A DNA stretch of 64,000 nucleotides from an uncultured Bacteroidales bacterium (GCA_947168525.1 CAMVMG010000008.1:1-64000); one strand, 5' to 3'. Positions 43,469 to 51,527 are shown, counted from the first letter of the stretch. Translations and numbers: made by a program. The notes: generated by a model not told the origin, from the sequence alone.

Positions 43469-44252
43469 GCACATCTGCTTTTCGGAGGCGCTGGACAGGC
43501 TCTCTCCCATCGGCCTGGAGGAAATGGATTCCATCAAGCTGATGAACCGGATAGACTCCAAGTACCTCACGAACGAGCAGACCCTTCTCGGAATCCTCTC
43601 CGACGCGGCCGCCGCCGGATACCGGGTGCTGGTCACCGGAAACGAGAGAATCGCGCCGTACGACTCCATCTACTACGACACGGAGGGGCTCAAGATGTTC
43701 TACGACCACCACAACCGGCGGCTGGTCCGCCAGAAGGTGCGCACCCGCTCTTATGTGAACTCCGGCCTGGCTTTCTTGGAGATCAAGCGCAAGAACAACA
43801 AAGGGCGCACCAAGAAAAAGCGGATCCGCATCCCCCAGGAGCAGCTGCGAAGCTTCTCCGCCAACCCGGAAGCCTGCGCCTATCTGGCCGACCATTCCTG
43901 GTTCAAGGCGGAGGAACTGTCTCCCGTGCTGGAAACCCTGTTCTGCCGGATTACCCTGGTGAACCCGGCCAAGACCGAGCGCCTGACCATAGACACCCGG
44001 CTCTGTTTCAAGAACTTCCGCACAGAAAAGGAGACTTCGCTGCAGGATGCGGTGATCATTGAACTCAAACAGGACGGCCGCGCCGCCAGCCAGATGAAAG
44101 GGATTCTGCTGGACCACCGGGTGAAACCCGTCCGCATCAGCAAATACTGCGTCGCCCTCACCCTCACGGACCCTGTCGCCAAGACGGGACGCTTCAAAGT
44201 GAAGGTGCGCACCATAGAAAAAACCATCGGCAAAAAACTTGTAACAATATGA
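43440..44252 (+). CDS. VTC-domain polyphosphate polymerase-like protein
   Basis: 270 residues of the VTC superfamily (CYTH/triphosphate-tunnel fold), whose yeast member Vtc4 makes polyphosphate from ATP. The expected tunnel residues seem present: 'NRIDSKYLT' near the N-terminus, 'RQKVRTRSY' and 'FLEIKRK', the metal-binding Glu in 'DAVIIELKQDG', and 'RISKYCVAL' near the end. Bacterial VTC proteins usually sit beside DUF4956 proteins, as here, and often CotH-type kinases, which are absent. It overlaps the DUF4956 gene by 4 bases. The product may be polyphosphate or another phosphorylated polymer; activity is inferred. Confidence 0.85.
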   Translation: MNTSPKTDNKHICFSEALDRLSPIGLEEMDSIKLMNRIDSKYLTNEQTLLGILSDAAAAGYRVLVTGNERIAPYDSIYYDTEGLKMFYDHHNRRLVRQKVRTRSYVNSGLAFLEIKRKNNKGRTKKKRIRIPQEQLRSFSANPEACAYLADHSWFKAEELSPVLETLFCRITLVNPAKTERLTIDTRLCFKNFRTEKETSLQDAVIIELKQDGRAASQMKGILLDHRVKPVRISKYCVALTLTDPVAKTGRFKVKVRTIEKTIGKKLVTI

Positions 44253-45040
44253 TTATCGACAAATTATTCCGCTTCGTCCAGGACGACCTCGCCGCTTTCG
44301 GCAATGTGGACATCGACGACGACATGCTTCTTGACGTCCAGACCATCACGGACGCCATGATGACTACCGCCCAGAAAGTGGGCGAACTGGGCATCCGCTT
44401 TGCCATGAACCTGGCCGTGTGCTGGATCCTGGTGCATTTCTTCTACTATCGCAAAAGCCAGCGCCGGGACTACTATTTCACTTTCCTGGTGTTCTCGTCG
44501 GCCATGCTCACCCTCCTGTATATCATGGGGAATGTGGAAGTGGGCGTGGGGCTCACCCTGGGCCTGTTCGCCATCTTCGGGGTCATCCGTTACCGGACAG
44601 AGACCGTACCCATCCGGGAAATGACCTACCTGTTCGTGATCATCGCCCTGGCGGCGGTGAACGGCCTGGCACCCCTGTACCACGTCGTAGACCTGTCCAC
44701 CACGCCGCACTATGTCCTGGGCTGGGGCAATGTGGGCGTGATGGCGCTGGTGAATCTGCTCATCGTGCTGCTGATCTGGATCTTGGAAAGTGACAGCCTG
44801 GTCAAGCACACCACCACCAAACTGGTCCTGTACGACCGCATCGAACTCATTGTCCCCGAGCGCCGGGAAGAACTGGTGGCAGACCTGGAAAAGCGCCTGG
44901 GCGTGAAGGTGGACAATGTGGAGATCGGCCATGTGGACTTTCTGAAAGACGCCGCTTTTATCAAAGTGTTTTACCGGCTGGGGAAGGGCGAGGCAAACTC
45001 CGTCAATACCATCACCCGGGCCAAAGATTACATTGGATAG
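44249..45040 (+). CDS. DUF4956 inner-membrane protein
   Basis: 263 residues. About four membrane segments lie between residues ~48 and ~185 ('LAVCWILVHFFYY', 'TLLYIMGNVEVGVGLTLGLFAIFGVIRYRTE' broken here as 'TLGLFAIFGVIRYRTE', 'LFVIIALAAVNGLA', 'VALVNLLIVLLIWIL'-like), followed by a cytoplasmic C-terminal domain. 'FGVIRYRTE' is the family hallmark. DUF4956 is a standing partner of VTC-type polymerases and may form the export channel or membrane anchor; its mechanism is not established. Confidence 0.85.
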   Translation: MIIDKLFRFVQDDLAAFGNVDIDDDMLLDVQTITDAMMTTAQKVGELGIRFAMNLAVCWILVHFFYYRKSQRRDYYFTFLVFSSAMLTLLYIMGNVEVGVGLTLGLFAIFGVIRYRTETVPIREMTYLFVIIALAAVNGLAPLYHVVDLSTTPHYVLGWGNVGVMALVNLLIVLLIWILESDSLVKHTTTKLVLYDRIELIVPERREELVADLEKRLGVKVDNVEIGHVDFLKDAAFIKVFYRLGKGEANSVNTITRAKDYIG

Positions 45041-45042
45041 CC

Positions 45043-45861
45043 ATGAAAAAGATATTACTGACGCTGGCCCTGCTGGTGCCGGCCCTCTCTTTTGCCCAGG
45101 ATATGGAATTCGGAGGGCGTGCCTCCGTGGAGTTGGATTACAAGATCAAGAAGGGCCTCCACCTCACCTTCGAGGAGGAAATCCGGGCCGACGAAAACTT
45201 CAGCGAGCTTAACCGCCTGCAAACCACCGTCGGCCTCACCTACAAGCCCATTTCCTGGCTCAAGCTGGGCGTGGGATACACCCTGATCAACCCCTTCAAG
45301 ACCGGCAAGGAACTGGACGACGGGACGCTGTATACCGGCTTTTGGAGTCCCCGCCACCGGGTCTATGCCGACATTACCGGTATCTATAAGCTGGGGCAGT
45401 TCCAGTTCTCCCTGCGCGAACGCCTGCAGTTCACCCACAACACGGACGCCGACTTGAACATCTACCAGAGCAACCCGAACGCCCTGGCCCTGAAGAGCCG
45501 CGTGGGCGTGAAGTACAAAGGCTGGTCCATGGTGGAGCCGTCCTTGTCTTTCGAGGTGCGCACCGCCCTGAACGACCCCTGGGGTACCACTTCCGGCAGT
45601 CAGCAGACCAACAAATCCGGAAAAACCTACTATGCCTACACGCCCGCCGGTTACACCCACGTGTACAACAACCGCTATCGGGTGAACCTGGGGGCCGACA
45701 TCAACATCACCAAACAGCACACCATCAAGCCATACATCATGCTGGATGCGCTGGGCGACTATGAGATAGACACCAACGGAGAAGGCACCCGCCTTTTCAG
45801 TGCCGGCTACAACGACCGCTTCATGGCCACCGTGGGGATAGGCTACACGTTCTCCTTTTAA
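45043..45861 (+). CDS. DUF2490-type outer-membrane beta-barrel protein
   Basis: 272 residues, signal peptide to ~'ALSFAQ' (19). Alternating strands such as 'LSFEVRTALNDPW' and 'FMATVGIGYTFSF' with a C-terminal Phe indicate an outer-membrane barrel. 'KKGLHLTFEEEIRADENFSEL' (quoted in part: 'HLTFEEEIRADENFSEL') fits DUF2490. It is the last gene of the VTC operon, followed by a terminator. It could give an exit route through the outer membrane; this is inference from context. Confidence 0.78.
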   Translation: MKKILLTLALLVPALSFAQDMEFGGRASVELDYKIKKGLHLTFEEEIRADENFSELNRLQTTVGLTYKPISWLKLGVGYTLINPFKTGKELDDGTLYTGFWSPRHRVYADITGIYKLGQFQFSLRERLQFTHNTDADLNIYQSNPNALALKSRVGVKYKGWSMVEPSLSFEVRTALNDPWGTTSGSQQTNKSGKTYYAYTPAGYTHVYNNRYRVNLGADINITKQHTIKPYIMLDALGDYEIDTNGEGTRLFSAGYNDRFMATVGIGYTFSF

Positions 45862-45879
45862 CCTGATTCCCATACAAAA

Positions 45880-45911
45880 AAGGCCGGTTCCCTTCGGGGG
45901 ACCGGTCTTTC
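45880..45911 (+). terminator. intrinsic terminator of the VTC operon
   Basis: CCGGTTCCC-TTCG-GGGGACCGG stem with flanking A-run and T-run, so usable on both strands between convergent genes. Confidence 0.85.
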
Positions 45912-45930
45912 ACGTATGCTGAGGGCAAAC

Positions 45931-46218
45931 CTATTTGCCCAGGCCTTTCTTTACTTCGGCGCTGAGTTCGTCGTACAGGGCATCGGTTTTCTCTAACAGT
46001 TCCTTGCGGATGCTGTTGTAGCAGAGCCTGGGTTTCTCTGCTCCAGCGCTCTTGACCACCTTGTCGCGGAGGTCGTTGTACAAATCCACGGCCTTGTCGA
46101 TGAGATTGGTGATTGCATCGGCATTCTTACCGGGATTCATGTTCAGGAACAGGGTGCAGTCGTCGATGAATGCGCCTATCACATACTGGATGTCTTTCTT
46201 AATGTCTCTTAAATTCAT
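45931..46218 (-). CDS. small all-helical protein, function unknown
   Basis: 95 residues, predicted mostly helical and soluble ('MNLRDIKKDIQYVIGAFIDD', 'LIDKAVDLYNDLRDKVV'). No known catalytic motif. The start at 46218 is preferred to the longer open frame (46314) because a TATCTTTG promoter lies at 46241-46248, between the two. Similar small proteins are encoded in many Bacteroidales; I do not know a function. Confidence 0.8.
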   Translation of the reverse strand: MNLRDIKKDIQYVIGAFIDDCTLFLNMNPGKNADAITNLIDKAVDLYNDLRDKVVKSAGAEKPRLCYNSIRKELLEKTDALYDELSAEVKKGLGK

Positions 46219-46240
46219 ATCTCTCTGAATTAATTCGGTG

Positions 46241-46248
46241 CAAAGATA
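46241..46248 (-). promoter_or_regulatory. -7 promoter element of the small helical protein gene
   Basis: TATCTTTG on the minus strand, 23 bases before the ATG at 46218; it decides the start. Confidence 0.65.
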
Positions 46249-46305
46249 GTGATTTTTCTTGAATATCGGCCCGGTTCTTTTATTTGACCTGCCTTTTGGG
46301 GAAAA

Positions 46306-46394
46306 CTCGTCCACGTAAAAGGGCCTTTTTCATGGACGAACGGGCTTTTTAGCAAAGTTCGTCCACGTTTTCCGGCTGTTTTCGTGGACGAAAC
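46306..46394. repeat. double hairpin of TTCGTCCACG repeats
   Basis: Two adjacent inverted repeats of one motif: TCGTCCA (46307-46313) with TGGACGA (46333-46339), then TTCGTCCACG (46358-46367) with CGTGGACGAA (46383-46392, perfect 10-bp arms, 15-base loop). They lie downstream of the YARHG gene and upstream of the small helical gene, both on the minus strand. Function is unknown: a terminator pair, an operator or a dispersed intergenic repeat. Confidence 0.7.
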
Positions 46395-46405
46395 ACGTTT
46401 ATGAC

Positions 46406-47611
46406 TTATTCCGCCCGCTCAGCAGCCTGGATTAGGGCGATGTTGAGCTGCTCCAGCAGAGACAGCTTGACGGAGGCGTTGCTCGTCGCTGGGGTGTACC
46501 ACGGCTGCGCCTCGAAATAGGCCTTCAGGTCCTTGGACTGGAACACATAGCCGTGGGCGGCCAGGATAGCGTTGCGCATCAAGCGCAGGAGCGGCTTGTC
46601 ATAACGTTGCAGACCGCCGACCAGCAGGGTGTGGCTCGCGAAATCGAAGCGGCTCCTCTCGCCGGCCCATTTCAGATTGAAATAAGACACCGTCCGCTCG
46701 AACCAGGGCTCCCCATCCTCCATCTTGACCTCGATGAGCTGAAGGCCTTCCGGCGTGGGCATGGCTTCTACCTTCCCAACCAAATAAGGGCCATCTTCAC
46801 CGAAATCAAGCACACCGGTGACCAGGCCGTTGAAGGTGACCGGCTGCAGGGGAAGCGGTTTCCCCGCATACGTCGCCCCGTCGGGCCGAATCTGCACCTT
46901 CTTCCCGCCTTCGGTTACATAATCCCCGACAATCATCGCCATCCACTGCTCCACGTTCAGGGCCTGGGAATCCCAGACTTGCGTGGCCTGCAAGGCGTCC
47001 ATGAGCCGATTCTTCCTGTCGTAGAAGCAGATCACGTCCAGGCCGTCCTGCCGGATGCGGCGGGCGTAGGCGGCATCTTTGTCGGAGACGTCGAAAAGGT
47101 CTGCCCCGTCCGCTGCCGGGGTCAGGACGAACTCGTGCTCTTCCCCTTCCGCCATGGCATTCATGCGCACGGAGCCGTCTTCCGCCGGATGGGCGTCATA
47201 CACGAGTGCGCCGCCGTACCAGAGACTGCCCTCCGCGAGGTCTTCCATCGGCTTGAGCTGCGGCAGCACCTTGAGGACGATGTCGTTGTCGCCGATGACT
47301 TCCAGATACTGGTTGTCCGGATGGTTGACATAGTTGACCCGGCAGCCGAATTCGGCGCCGTATTTGGGGTCGTCGGCGTTGCGGCTTGGCTGCAGCCTGA
47401 ACACATCCGGCGTCACGCCCCATTGTTCCAGAGTCAGTTCTTCGTCCCCGAGAGCATCAGTCATATAGACGACCGTACCCATCCTAATCTCCTGGACAGT
47501 ATAGACCACGGACCCGTCATAGAACTGGTCACCCACCCGAATGCCCTGAGCGTGGGTAAGGGTTAATGAGCTCAGTGCGAATGCGAGCAGTGAGATGAGT
47601 ATCCTTTTCAT
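46406..47611 (-). CDS. secreted YARHG-domain protein
   Basis: 401 residues, signal peptide to ~'LTLTHAQ' (22). The C-terminal ~70 residues ('RNAILAAHGYVFQSKDLKAY', then 'FEAQPWYTP') are a YARHG domain, an extracellular module often fused to other domains; the upper region is beta-rich without a family I recognise. The ATG at 47611 is chosen over 47677 because it gives a clean signal peptide and follows a TATCTTTG promoter (47634-47641). Monocistronic. Confidence 0.78.
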   Translation of the reverse strand: MKRILISLLAFALSSLTLTHAQGIRVGDQFYDGSVVYTVQEIRMGTVVYMTDALGDEELTLEQWGVTPDVFRLQPSRNADDPKYGAEFGCRVNYVNHPDNQYLEVIGDNDIVLKVLPQLKPMEDLAEGSLWYGGALVYDAHPAEDGSVRMNAMAEGEEHEFVLTPAADGADLFDVSDKDAAYARRIRQDGLDVICFYDRKNRLMDALQATQVWDSQALNVEQWMAMIVGDYVTEGGKKVQIRPDGATYAGKPLPLQPVTFNGLVTGVLDFGEDGPYLVGKVEAMPTPEGLQLIEVKMEDGEPWFERTVSYFNLKWAGERSRFDFASHTLLVGGLQRYDKPLLRLMRNAILAAHGYVFQSKDLKAYFEAQPWYTPATSNASVKLSLLEQLNIALIQAAERAE

Positions 47612-47633
47612 ATTGCCAAGTACTTTTACCCTA

Positions 47634-47641
47634 CAAAGATA
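47634..47641 (-). promoter_or_regulatory. -7 promoter element of the YARHG gene
   Basis: TATCTTTG on the minus strand, 23 bases before the ATG at 47611; excludes the upstream in-frame start. Confidence 0.6.
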
Positions 47642-47790
47642 GCATTTTCCTTCCATTTGTTTCGCTGTCTTTTGCAATTGCCACCGCCTGTTTTATCGCC
47701 CGGGGGCGGAGGCGATATTTGTCTCAAATCATTTGACAAAAAGGGACGCAGGTTTTGTGAAGGCGGGACAAGGGGAATTTCCGTACTCCA

Positions 47791-47798
47791 TATCTTTA
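47791..47798 (+). promoter_or_regulatory. -7-like element upstream of the small ORF and fimbrillin
   Basis: TATCTTTA, one base from the TAnnTTTG consensus, 26 bases before the ATG at 47824. The rest of the 47612-47823 gap holds only minor hairpins (ATCGCC/GGCGAT around 47697; TTTGTC/GACAAA around 47718). Confidence 0.45.
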
Positions 47799-47823
47799 CA
47801 ACCAAAACAATCGCAAAAAAACT

Positions 47824-47985
47824 ATGGTCAAAACAAAAACGAAAGAATCCTATTCTTCACCTGAAACACAGGTGTTTGGAATCCAGATGGAAGGGGGAAT
47901 CCTTACCATCAGCGGAAAAGGCGCCAGACTATTTGGGGCCGGCATAGATGAAAGTGACGCAGATGATAACGGTAGCATTTGGTAG
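47824..47985 (+). CDS. 53-residue leader-like protein upstream of fimbrillin
   Basis: Reads ATG to TAG as 53 codons: 'MVKTKTKESYSSPETQVFGI' then 'QMEGGILTISG' and a Gly/Asp-rich end 'DADDNGSIW'. The pattern (Lys-rich start, Tyr/Ser-x-Pro-Glu, then 'v..i..EGgiL..SG', acidic tail ending in Trp) recurs in small ORFs placed before fimbrillin and FISUMP lipoprotein genes in Bacteroidales. The fimbrillin start follows 4 bases after its stop, so translation is probably coupled. Function is unknown. Confidence 0.65.
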   Translation: MVKTKTKESYSSPETQVFGIQMEGGILTISGKGARLFGAGIDESDADDNGSIW

Positions 47986-47989
47986 AGTT

Positions 47990-49375
47990 ATGAAAAAATC
48001 ATTCATTTACGCATCTATTGCTTTCTTTGCAGCCGTAGTTGCAGGATGCACGCACGAATCACTTGACACACAAGACCCTTCTCTTTCGGACAATCCTGGA
48101 GACAAAGTTACGCTCACCGTATCCGCTGTTACCAAGAATCCGGAAGTCTCGGATGAGGCCGGGACAAAGGTCTCTTATGGATCTACAGATGCCACCTGGG
48201 AAGCGGGTGACCAGATTTTCCTTATCAAAAACGACGGAACCACCATTACACTCACGCTCACCGACGGTGCCGGAACCTCTTCTGGAGAGTTCTCTTCCAC
48301 AGACCCGGTGGTGGCCGGAACTTATATTCCATATGCCGTGAGTAAAACTTCCCTGGACAAAGGTTTTGTACGTGTGTCGGCTGGTACTATAACGCTGGAC
48401 CTGAGCACCGCGGGCGGAGGCACCCTGGCCGATGCCCTGGAGCACGACATTCTCAAAGGAGCATCCGTTGTCCTGGCCGATGACCAGACTTCAGCCACCC
48501 TTGGTGATTTCACCACGCACATCCTAAGCTATTTGCGTTTTCGCTTCACAAGCACATCCAAAGCCATCACAACCATCGGTATGGATTCGGCTGGCGGAGT
48601 GTACAGGACGGTGAGCATTGCCACCAACGGTACCGTTAGCGGAAGTGATTCCTCAACCGATGTGGTAACTGTCACGGCGTCGGACGATGGCGCCGGGACG
48701 TATGCCGGTTATTTTGCCGTTTACAACAACACTTCCACCAGCCTGATGGCCCATGCCGAAGATGTGGACGGAGGCAAATACACCCGTCTGATTTCTGTCA
48801 AGACGGCCAATTACACAGCCGGGACTGTCTATGGAAAGACAATCACCCTTTCTTCTGGCATGGTAACGGCAGCTGCGGCAGGTTCGCTCAGCGAACACCC
48901 CTGGAAAAACCTGGGCTTGAGTGTAAAATGGGCCGAATTCAATGTAGGGTCGTCCAGCGAGTATTCGTATGACCAGAATGTGGATAATACTGAAGGAGGA
49001 ACTGCCGGAGCGACATGGTCCGGATGGCGCATTCCCACCCGTGCCGAGGTGCAGGAACTATTCTATGCCAGCGAGCGCCAGTGGATTACCGGTTCAAACA
49101 ACGGTGTCCGGTTCAATTGTAACGGCAATTATGTAGCAATGGGCGCCGGCGGTTATTATAGGGACCGAGGCGATAGAGATTGGACGTACAATGTTGGCTC
49201 TACCGTTTATCTCTATATAGATGAAACCAATGTGGAGACCAATGGCACCGTCCGACTTTGGGCGACCATAGGCAGCTCTGGCACAACTTTAGGTTTTGGC
49301 AGTGCAAATCTGGGGAACTCTATGTTTTATTTTTCAAACTATGCAGCCATGCGCCTTGTTTGCGACTACGAATAA
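47990..49375 (+). CDS. fimbrillin-like lipoprotein with C-terminal FISUMP domain
   Basis: 461 residues, lipobox 'AAVVAGC' (Cys20). Residues ~25-310 resemble Mfa-like/BF2867 fimbrillins ('GTKVSYGSTDATWEAGDQIF', 'GTYIPYAVSK'); the C-terminal ~150 residues are a Fibrobacter-succinogenes-major-paralogous (FISUMP) domain ('NLGLSVKWAEFNVGSS', 'WSGWRIPTRAEVQELF', 'MRLVCDYE'). It is probably surface-exposed and possibly a fimbrial tip or adhesin. The start at 47990 fits the lipobox better than 47948. Base composition is more AT-rich than the neighbours, as for acquired surface genes. Confidence 0.82.
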   Translation: MKKSFIYASIAFFAAVVAGCTHESLDTQDPSLSDNPGDKVTLTVSAVTKNPEVSDEAGTKVSYGSTDATWEAGDQIFLIKNDGTTITLTLTDGAGTSSGEFSSTDPVVAGTYIPYAVSKTSLDKGFVRVSAGTITLDLSTAGGGTLADALEHDILKGASVVLADDQTSATLGDFTTHILSYLRFRFTSTSKAITTIGMDSAGGVYRTVSIATNGTVSGSDSSTDVVTVTASDDGAGTYAGYFAVYNNTSTSLMAHAEDVDGGKYTRLISVKTANYTAGTVYGKTITLSSGMVTAAAAGSLSEHPWKNLGLSVKWAEFNVGSSSEYSYDQNVDNTEGGTAGATWSGWRIPTRAEVQELFYASERQWITGSNNGVRFNCNGNYVAMGAGGYYRDRGDRDWTYNVGSTVYLYIDETNVETNGTVRLWATIGSSGTTLGFGSANLGNSMFYFSNYAAMRLVCDYE

Positions 49376-49388
49376 TTCGCTATCTTTG
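49359..49388 (+). promoter_or_regulatory. promoter of the kelch-AraC gene, inside the fimbrillin 3' end
   Basis: TTTG (49359-49362) and TATCTTTG (49381-49388), 18 bases apart. Transcription should begin about 6-7 bases after the -7 element, at or next to the GTG start codon at 49394, so the mRNA may be leaderless. Confidence 0.65.
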
Positions 49389-49393
49389 CGGTA

Positions 49394-50959
49394 GTGAAGC
49401 GTTTAGCCCTCATACTGCTCACCTTGCTCGCCGTCGGGTGCTCCCGGAGCACCGACGGCGGAGCGGAGCGTCTGCCGGACCTGCCGGAGCCGGTGTCCAC
49501 ACCCTATGTGATGGCCCTGAATGGGGAGCTGACCCTTTTCGGCGGACACACCGACGGCTTCCTGTTGTCGCCGTCGGCCTGGTACCTGAAGGGCGGCGTG
49601 TGGCATGAGGTTTCCATGAAATACCCACACGACTTCGGCTTTTGCGTCCCCCTGCCGGACGGGCGGGTGATGCTGGGCGGCGGGTCGGCAGAGGCTTTCG
49701 GCATCGGACAGAGCTGGGGCGTGGAGATCTATGACCCGGCCACGCACAGTTTCACGGCCGAGGGTATCCTGGACCGCAAACGCGCCGGGGCATCGGCCCT
49801 GGCCTTCCCGGACGGGCGAGTACTGGTGAGCGGCAACTGGTACGCGCCCGACGCAATGGGAATCTACGAACCTGGGAAAGGTTTTTCGTTTTTGAAAGAA
49901 GCCTCCGTCCAGCGCAGTACTCCGTTCATTCTGGTGTCCGGAGAGAACAACGTCATCGTCTTTTCCAGCAAGGACAACTACGGCAATCCCTCCGACGGCA
50001 CGGTGGACCGGCTGCAAGGAGACCCTTTCCATGAACCGCTGCTGGATGAATGGGAGCCGTGGGACACCCCACGGGCGGACCTTTCCATCGGAGAATATAC
50101 CTATCTTGTGCTGGCCCGGCATCGGGAGAACCAGGGGTGGGGCATTCTCCGGATTGCGGGAGAACATTTTTCCGTGCTGGAAACGGATTTCGCCCTTCCT
50201 GTGCGTTCCAAAGCCGGAAACTATATCTGGAGCCAGCTGGCCATGGACCGCAGCCGCCGGAGCGCCTATACGTTGGGTATCGACACGGAGGGGAATGCCT
50301 GTGTGGCCCGCATCTGTTACGACCCCATTTTTGACGGAGGCAAGGCCGAAGTGACCCTGACCGAGGCTGAAGGCTCCTTCCCGCAGGGGGCCTTCGCCCT
50401 GCTCTCGGACGGGACGCTCGTCCTCTCGGGCGGTACGGAAGGCAACAATTTCAAGACCCGACAGGACGTCTGGGCTTTCCACACAGAAGCACCATCAAAC
50501 GCCGATCTCCCCTGGTCCTGGGTCCTTGTTATCGGCCTGCTACTCCTGACGGTGGGAACTTTCTTCTTCCGCCGGAAGAGTGCCGGCCCTGTCCCGGCGT
50601 CAGAAGCGGAAGGCATCCCGACCACGCTACAACTGACAGAGCAGCTTTCACAAATCATTGAGCAGGAGGAGCTTTTCAAGCAGCCGGACCTTCGTGTCAC
50701 CGACATCGCCGCCCGGCTGGCCACCAACCGAACCTACATCAGCGCCATCATTAAGAGCCTTTCCGGGGATAGTTTCTCTAACCTCATCAACGGATACCGT
50801 GTCCGCTATGCGCAGAAACTGATACGGGAACATCCGGAGATGAGTGTCACGGATATCGCCGCCGAAAGCGGTTTCTCCTCTCGGAGCGCCTTCTACCGCA
50901 ACTTCAAGGCCGTCACCGGCCTGAATCCTGCCGAGTGGAAAAAACAACAAACAATTTGA
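49394..50959 (+). CDS. kelch-type periplasmic sensor/TM/AraC regulator
   Basis: 521 residues from a GTG start. A signal/lipobox-like N-terminus ('LTLLAVGC', Cys16) is followed by a beta-propeller of kelch-like repeats (~40-365: 'PDGRVMLGGGSAEAFG', 'PDGRVLVSGNWYAP', 'SDGTLVLSGGTEGNNF'), one membrane segment (~374-393, 'WVLVIGLLLLTVGTFFF') and a cytoplasmic AraC HTH domain (~415-521, 'VTDIAAESGFSSRSAFYRNF'). This layout recalls Bacteroidetes hybrid sensors reduced to one component. A lipidated N-terminus and an inner-membrane helix are an odd pair. It may regulate the fimbrillin upstream. Confidence 0.8.
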   Translation: MKRLALILLTLLAVGCSRSTDGGAERLPDLPEPVSTPYVMALNGELTLFGGHTDGFLLSPSAWYLKGGVWHEVSMKYPHDFGFCVPLPDGRVMLGGGSAEAFGIGQSWGVEIYDPATHSFTAEGILDRKRAGASALAFPDGRVLVSGNWYAPDAMGIYEPGKGFSFLKEASVQRSTPFILVSGENNVIVFSSKDNYGNPSDGTVDRLQGDPFHEPLLDEWEPWDTPRADLSIGEYTYLVLARHRENQGWGILRIAGEHFSVLETDFALPVRSKAGNYIWSQLAMDRSRRSAYTLGIDTEGNACVARICYDPIFDGGKAEVTLTEAEGSFPQGAFALLSDGTLVLSGGTEGNNFKTRQDVWAFHTEAPSNADLPWSWVLVIGLLLLTVGTFFFRRKSAGPVPASEAEGIPTTLQLTEQLSQIIEQEELFKQPDLRVTDIAARLATNRTYISAIIKSLSGDSFSNLINGYRVRYAQKLIREHPEMSVTDIAAESGFSSRSAFYRNFKAVTGLNPAEWKKQQTI

Positions 50960-51006
50960 TTATTTTCAATGATCTTTTTACCTTAGCGAAAAATAATGCA
51001 TTGCTT

Positions 51007-51522
51007 ATGAAAAAGATTGTATTGGTAGCCCTCGCGCTGATTGCCTCCACCTTGCTGTTTGCAGCCAAACCGCTGAAAGTCACCCAGGGGAGCCTGGATA
51101 TCCTCCGGCAAGACGCCACCGCATCCTGGACCATCGACCTGTCAGAAGCCACTTTCGAGAAAGACCAGGCATTTAAAGCCTGGAGCGGCGAAGACTACGA
51201 AACCCGCGTGGAAAGCATGAACGAGGCCTTCTTCGAGTCTTTCAACAAATACAGCAAAGGCCTGAAGCTCACCGACGGGCAGGCTCCTTACAAACTGGTA
51301 TTCAAAGTAAAGGACTTTGTACGCAAGCAAGGTCCGGGCATGTGGGGCAGTATGTTCATTACTGTTTCCGGCACCATCGACATCGTGGACGCCGGCTCCG
51401 GTGAAGTGCTCTGCAGGCTGGACGTGGACGGAGTCCGCGGAGACACGGACTTCGTAGAGAACGACCGCTTCCCCAAGACCATGGACTGGCTCTGCCGGGA
51501 TATCTTCAAACTGAAGAAGTAA
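51007..51522 (+). CDS. secreted protein of unknown function
   Basis: 171 residues, signal peptide to ~'LLFAAK' (20). Beta-rich body ('TASWTIDLSEATFEKDQAFK', 'PYKLVFKVKDFVRKQG', 'MFITVSGTIDIVDAGSGEVL') suggesting a small lipocalin- or TolB-like domain; no family recognised. The start at 51007 is chosen over 50935, which would overlap the upstream gene and bury the signal peptide. It is convergent with the GH29 gene, 5 bases away. Confidence 0.75.
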   Translation: MKKIVLVALALIASTLLFAAKPLKVTQGSLDILRQDATASWTIDLSEATFEKDQAFKAWSGEDYETRVESMNEAFFESFNKYSKGLKLTDGQAPYKLVFKVKDFVRKQGPGMWGSMFITVSGTIDIVDAGSGEVLCRLDVDGVRGDTDFVENDRFPKTMDWLCRDIFKLKK

Positions 51523-51527
51523 CGGGA

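Noticed and set aside
48888..48902. GTTCGCT-C-AGCGAAC palindrome resembling the LytTR half-site
   Set aside because: It lies inside the fimbrillin coding sequence, is an inverted rather than direct repeat, and lacks 21-bp spacing.
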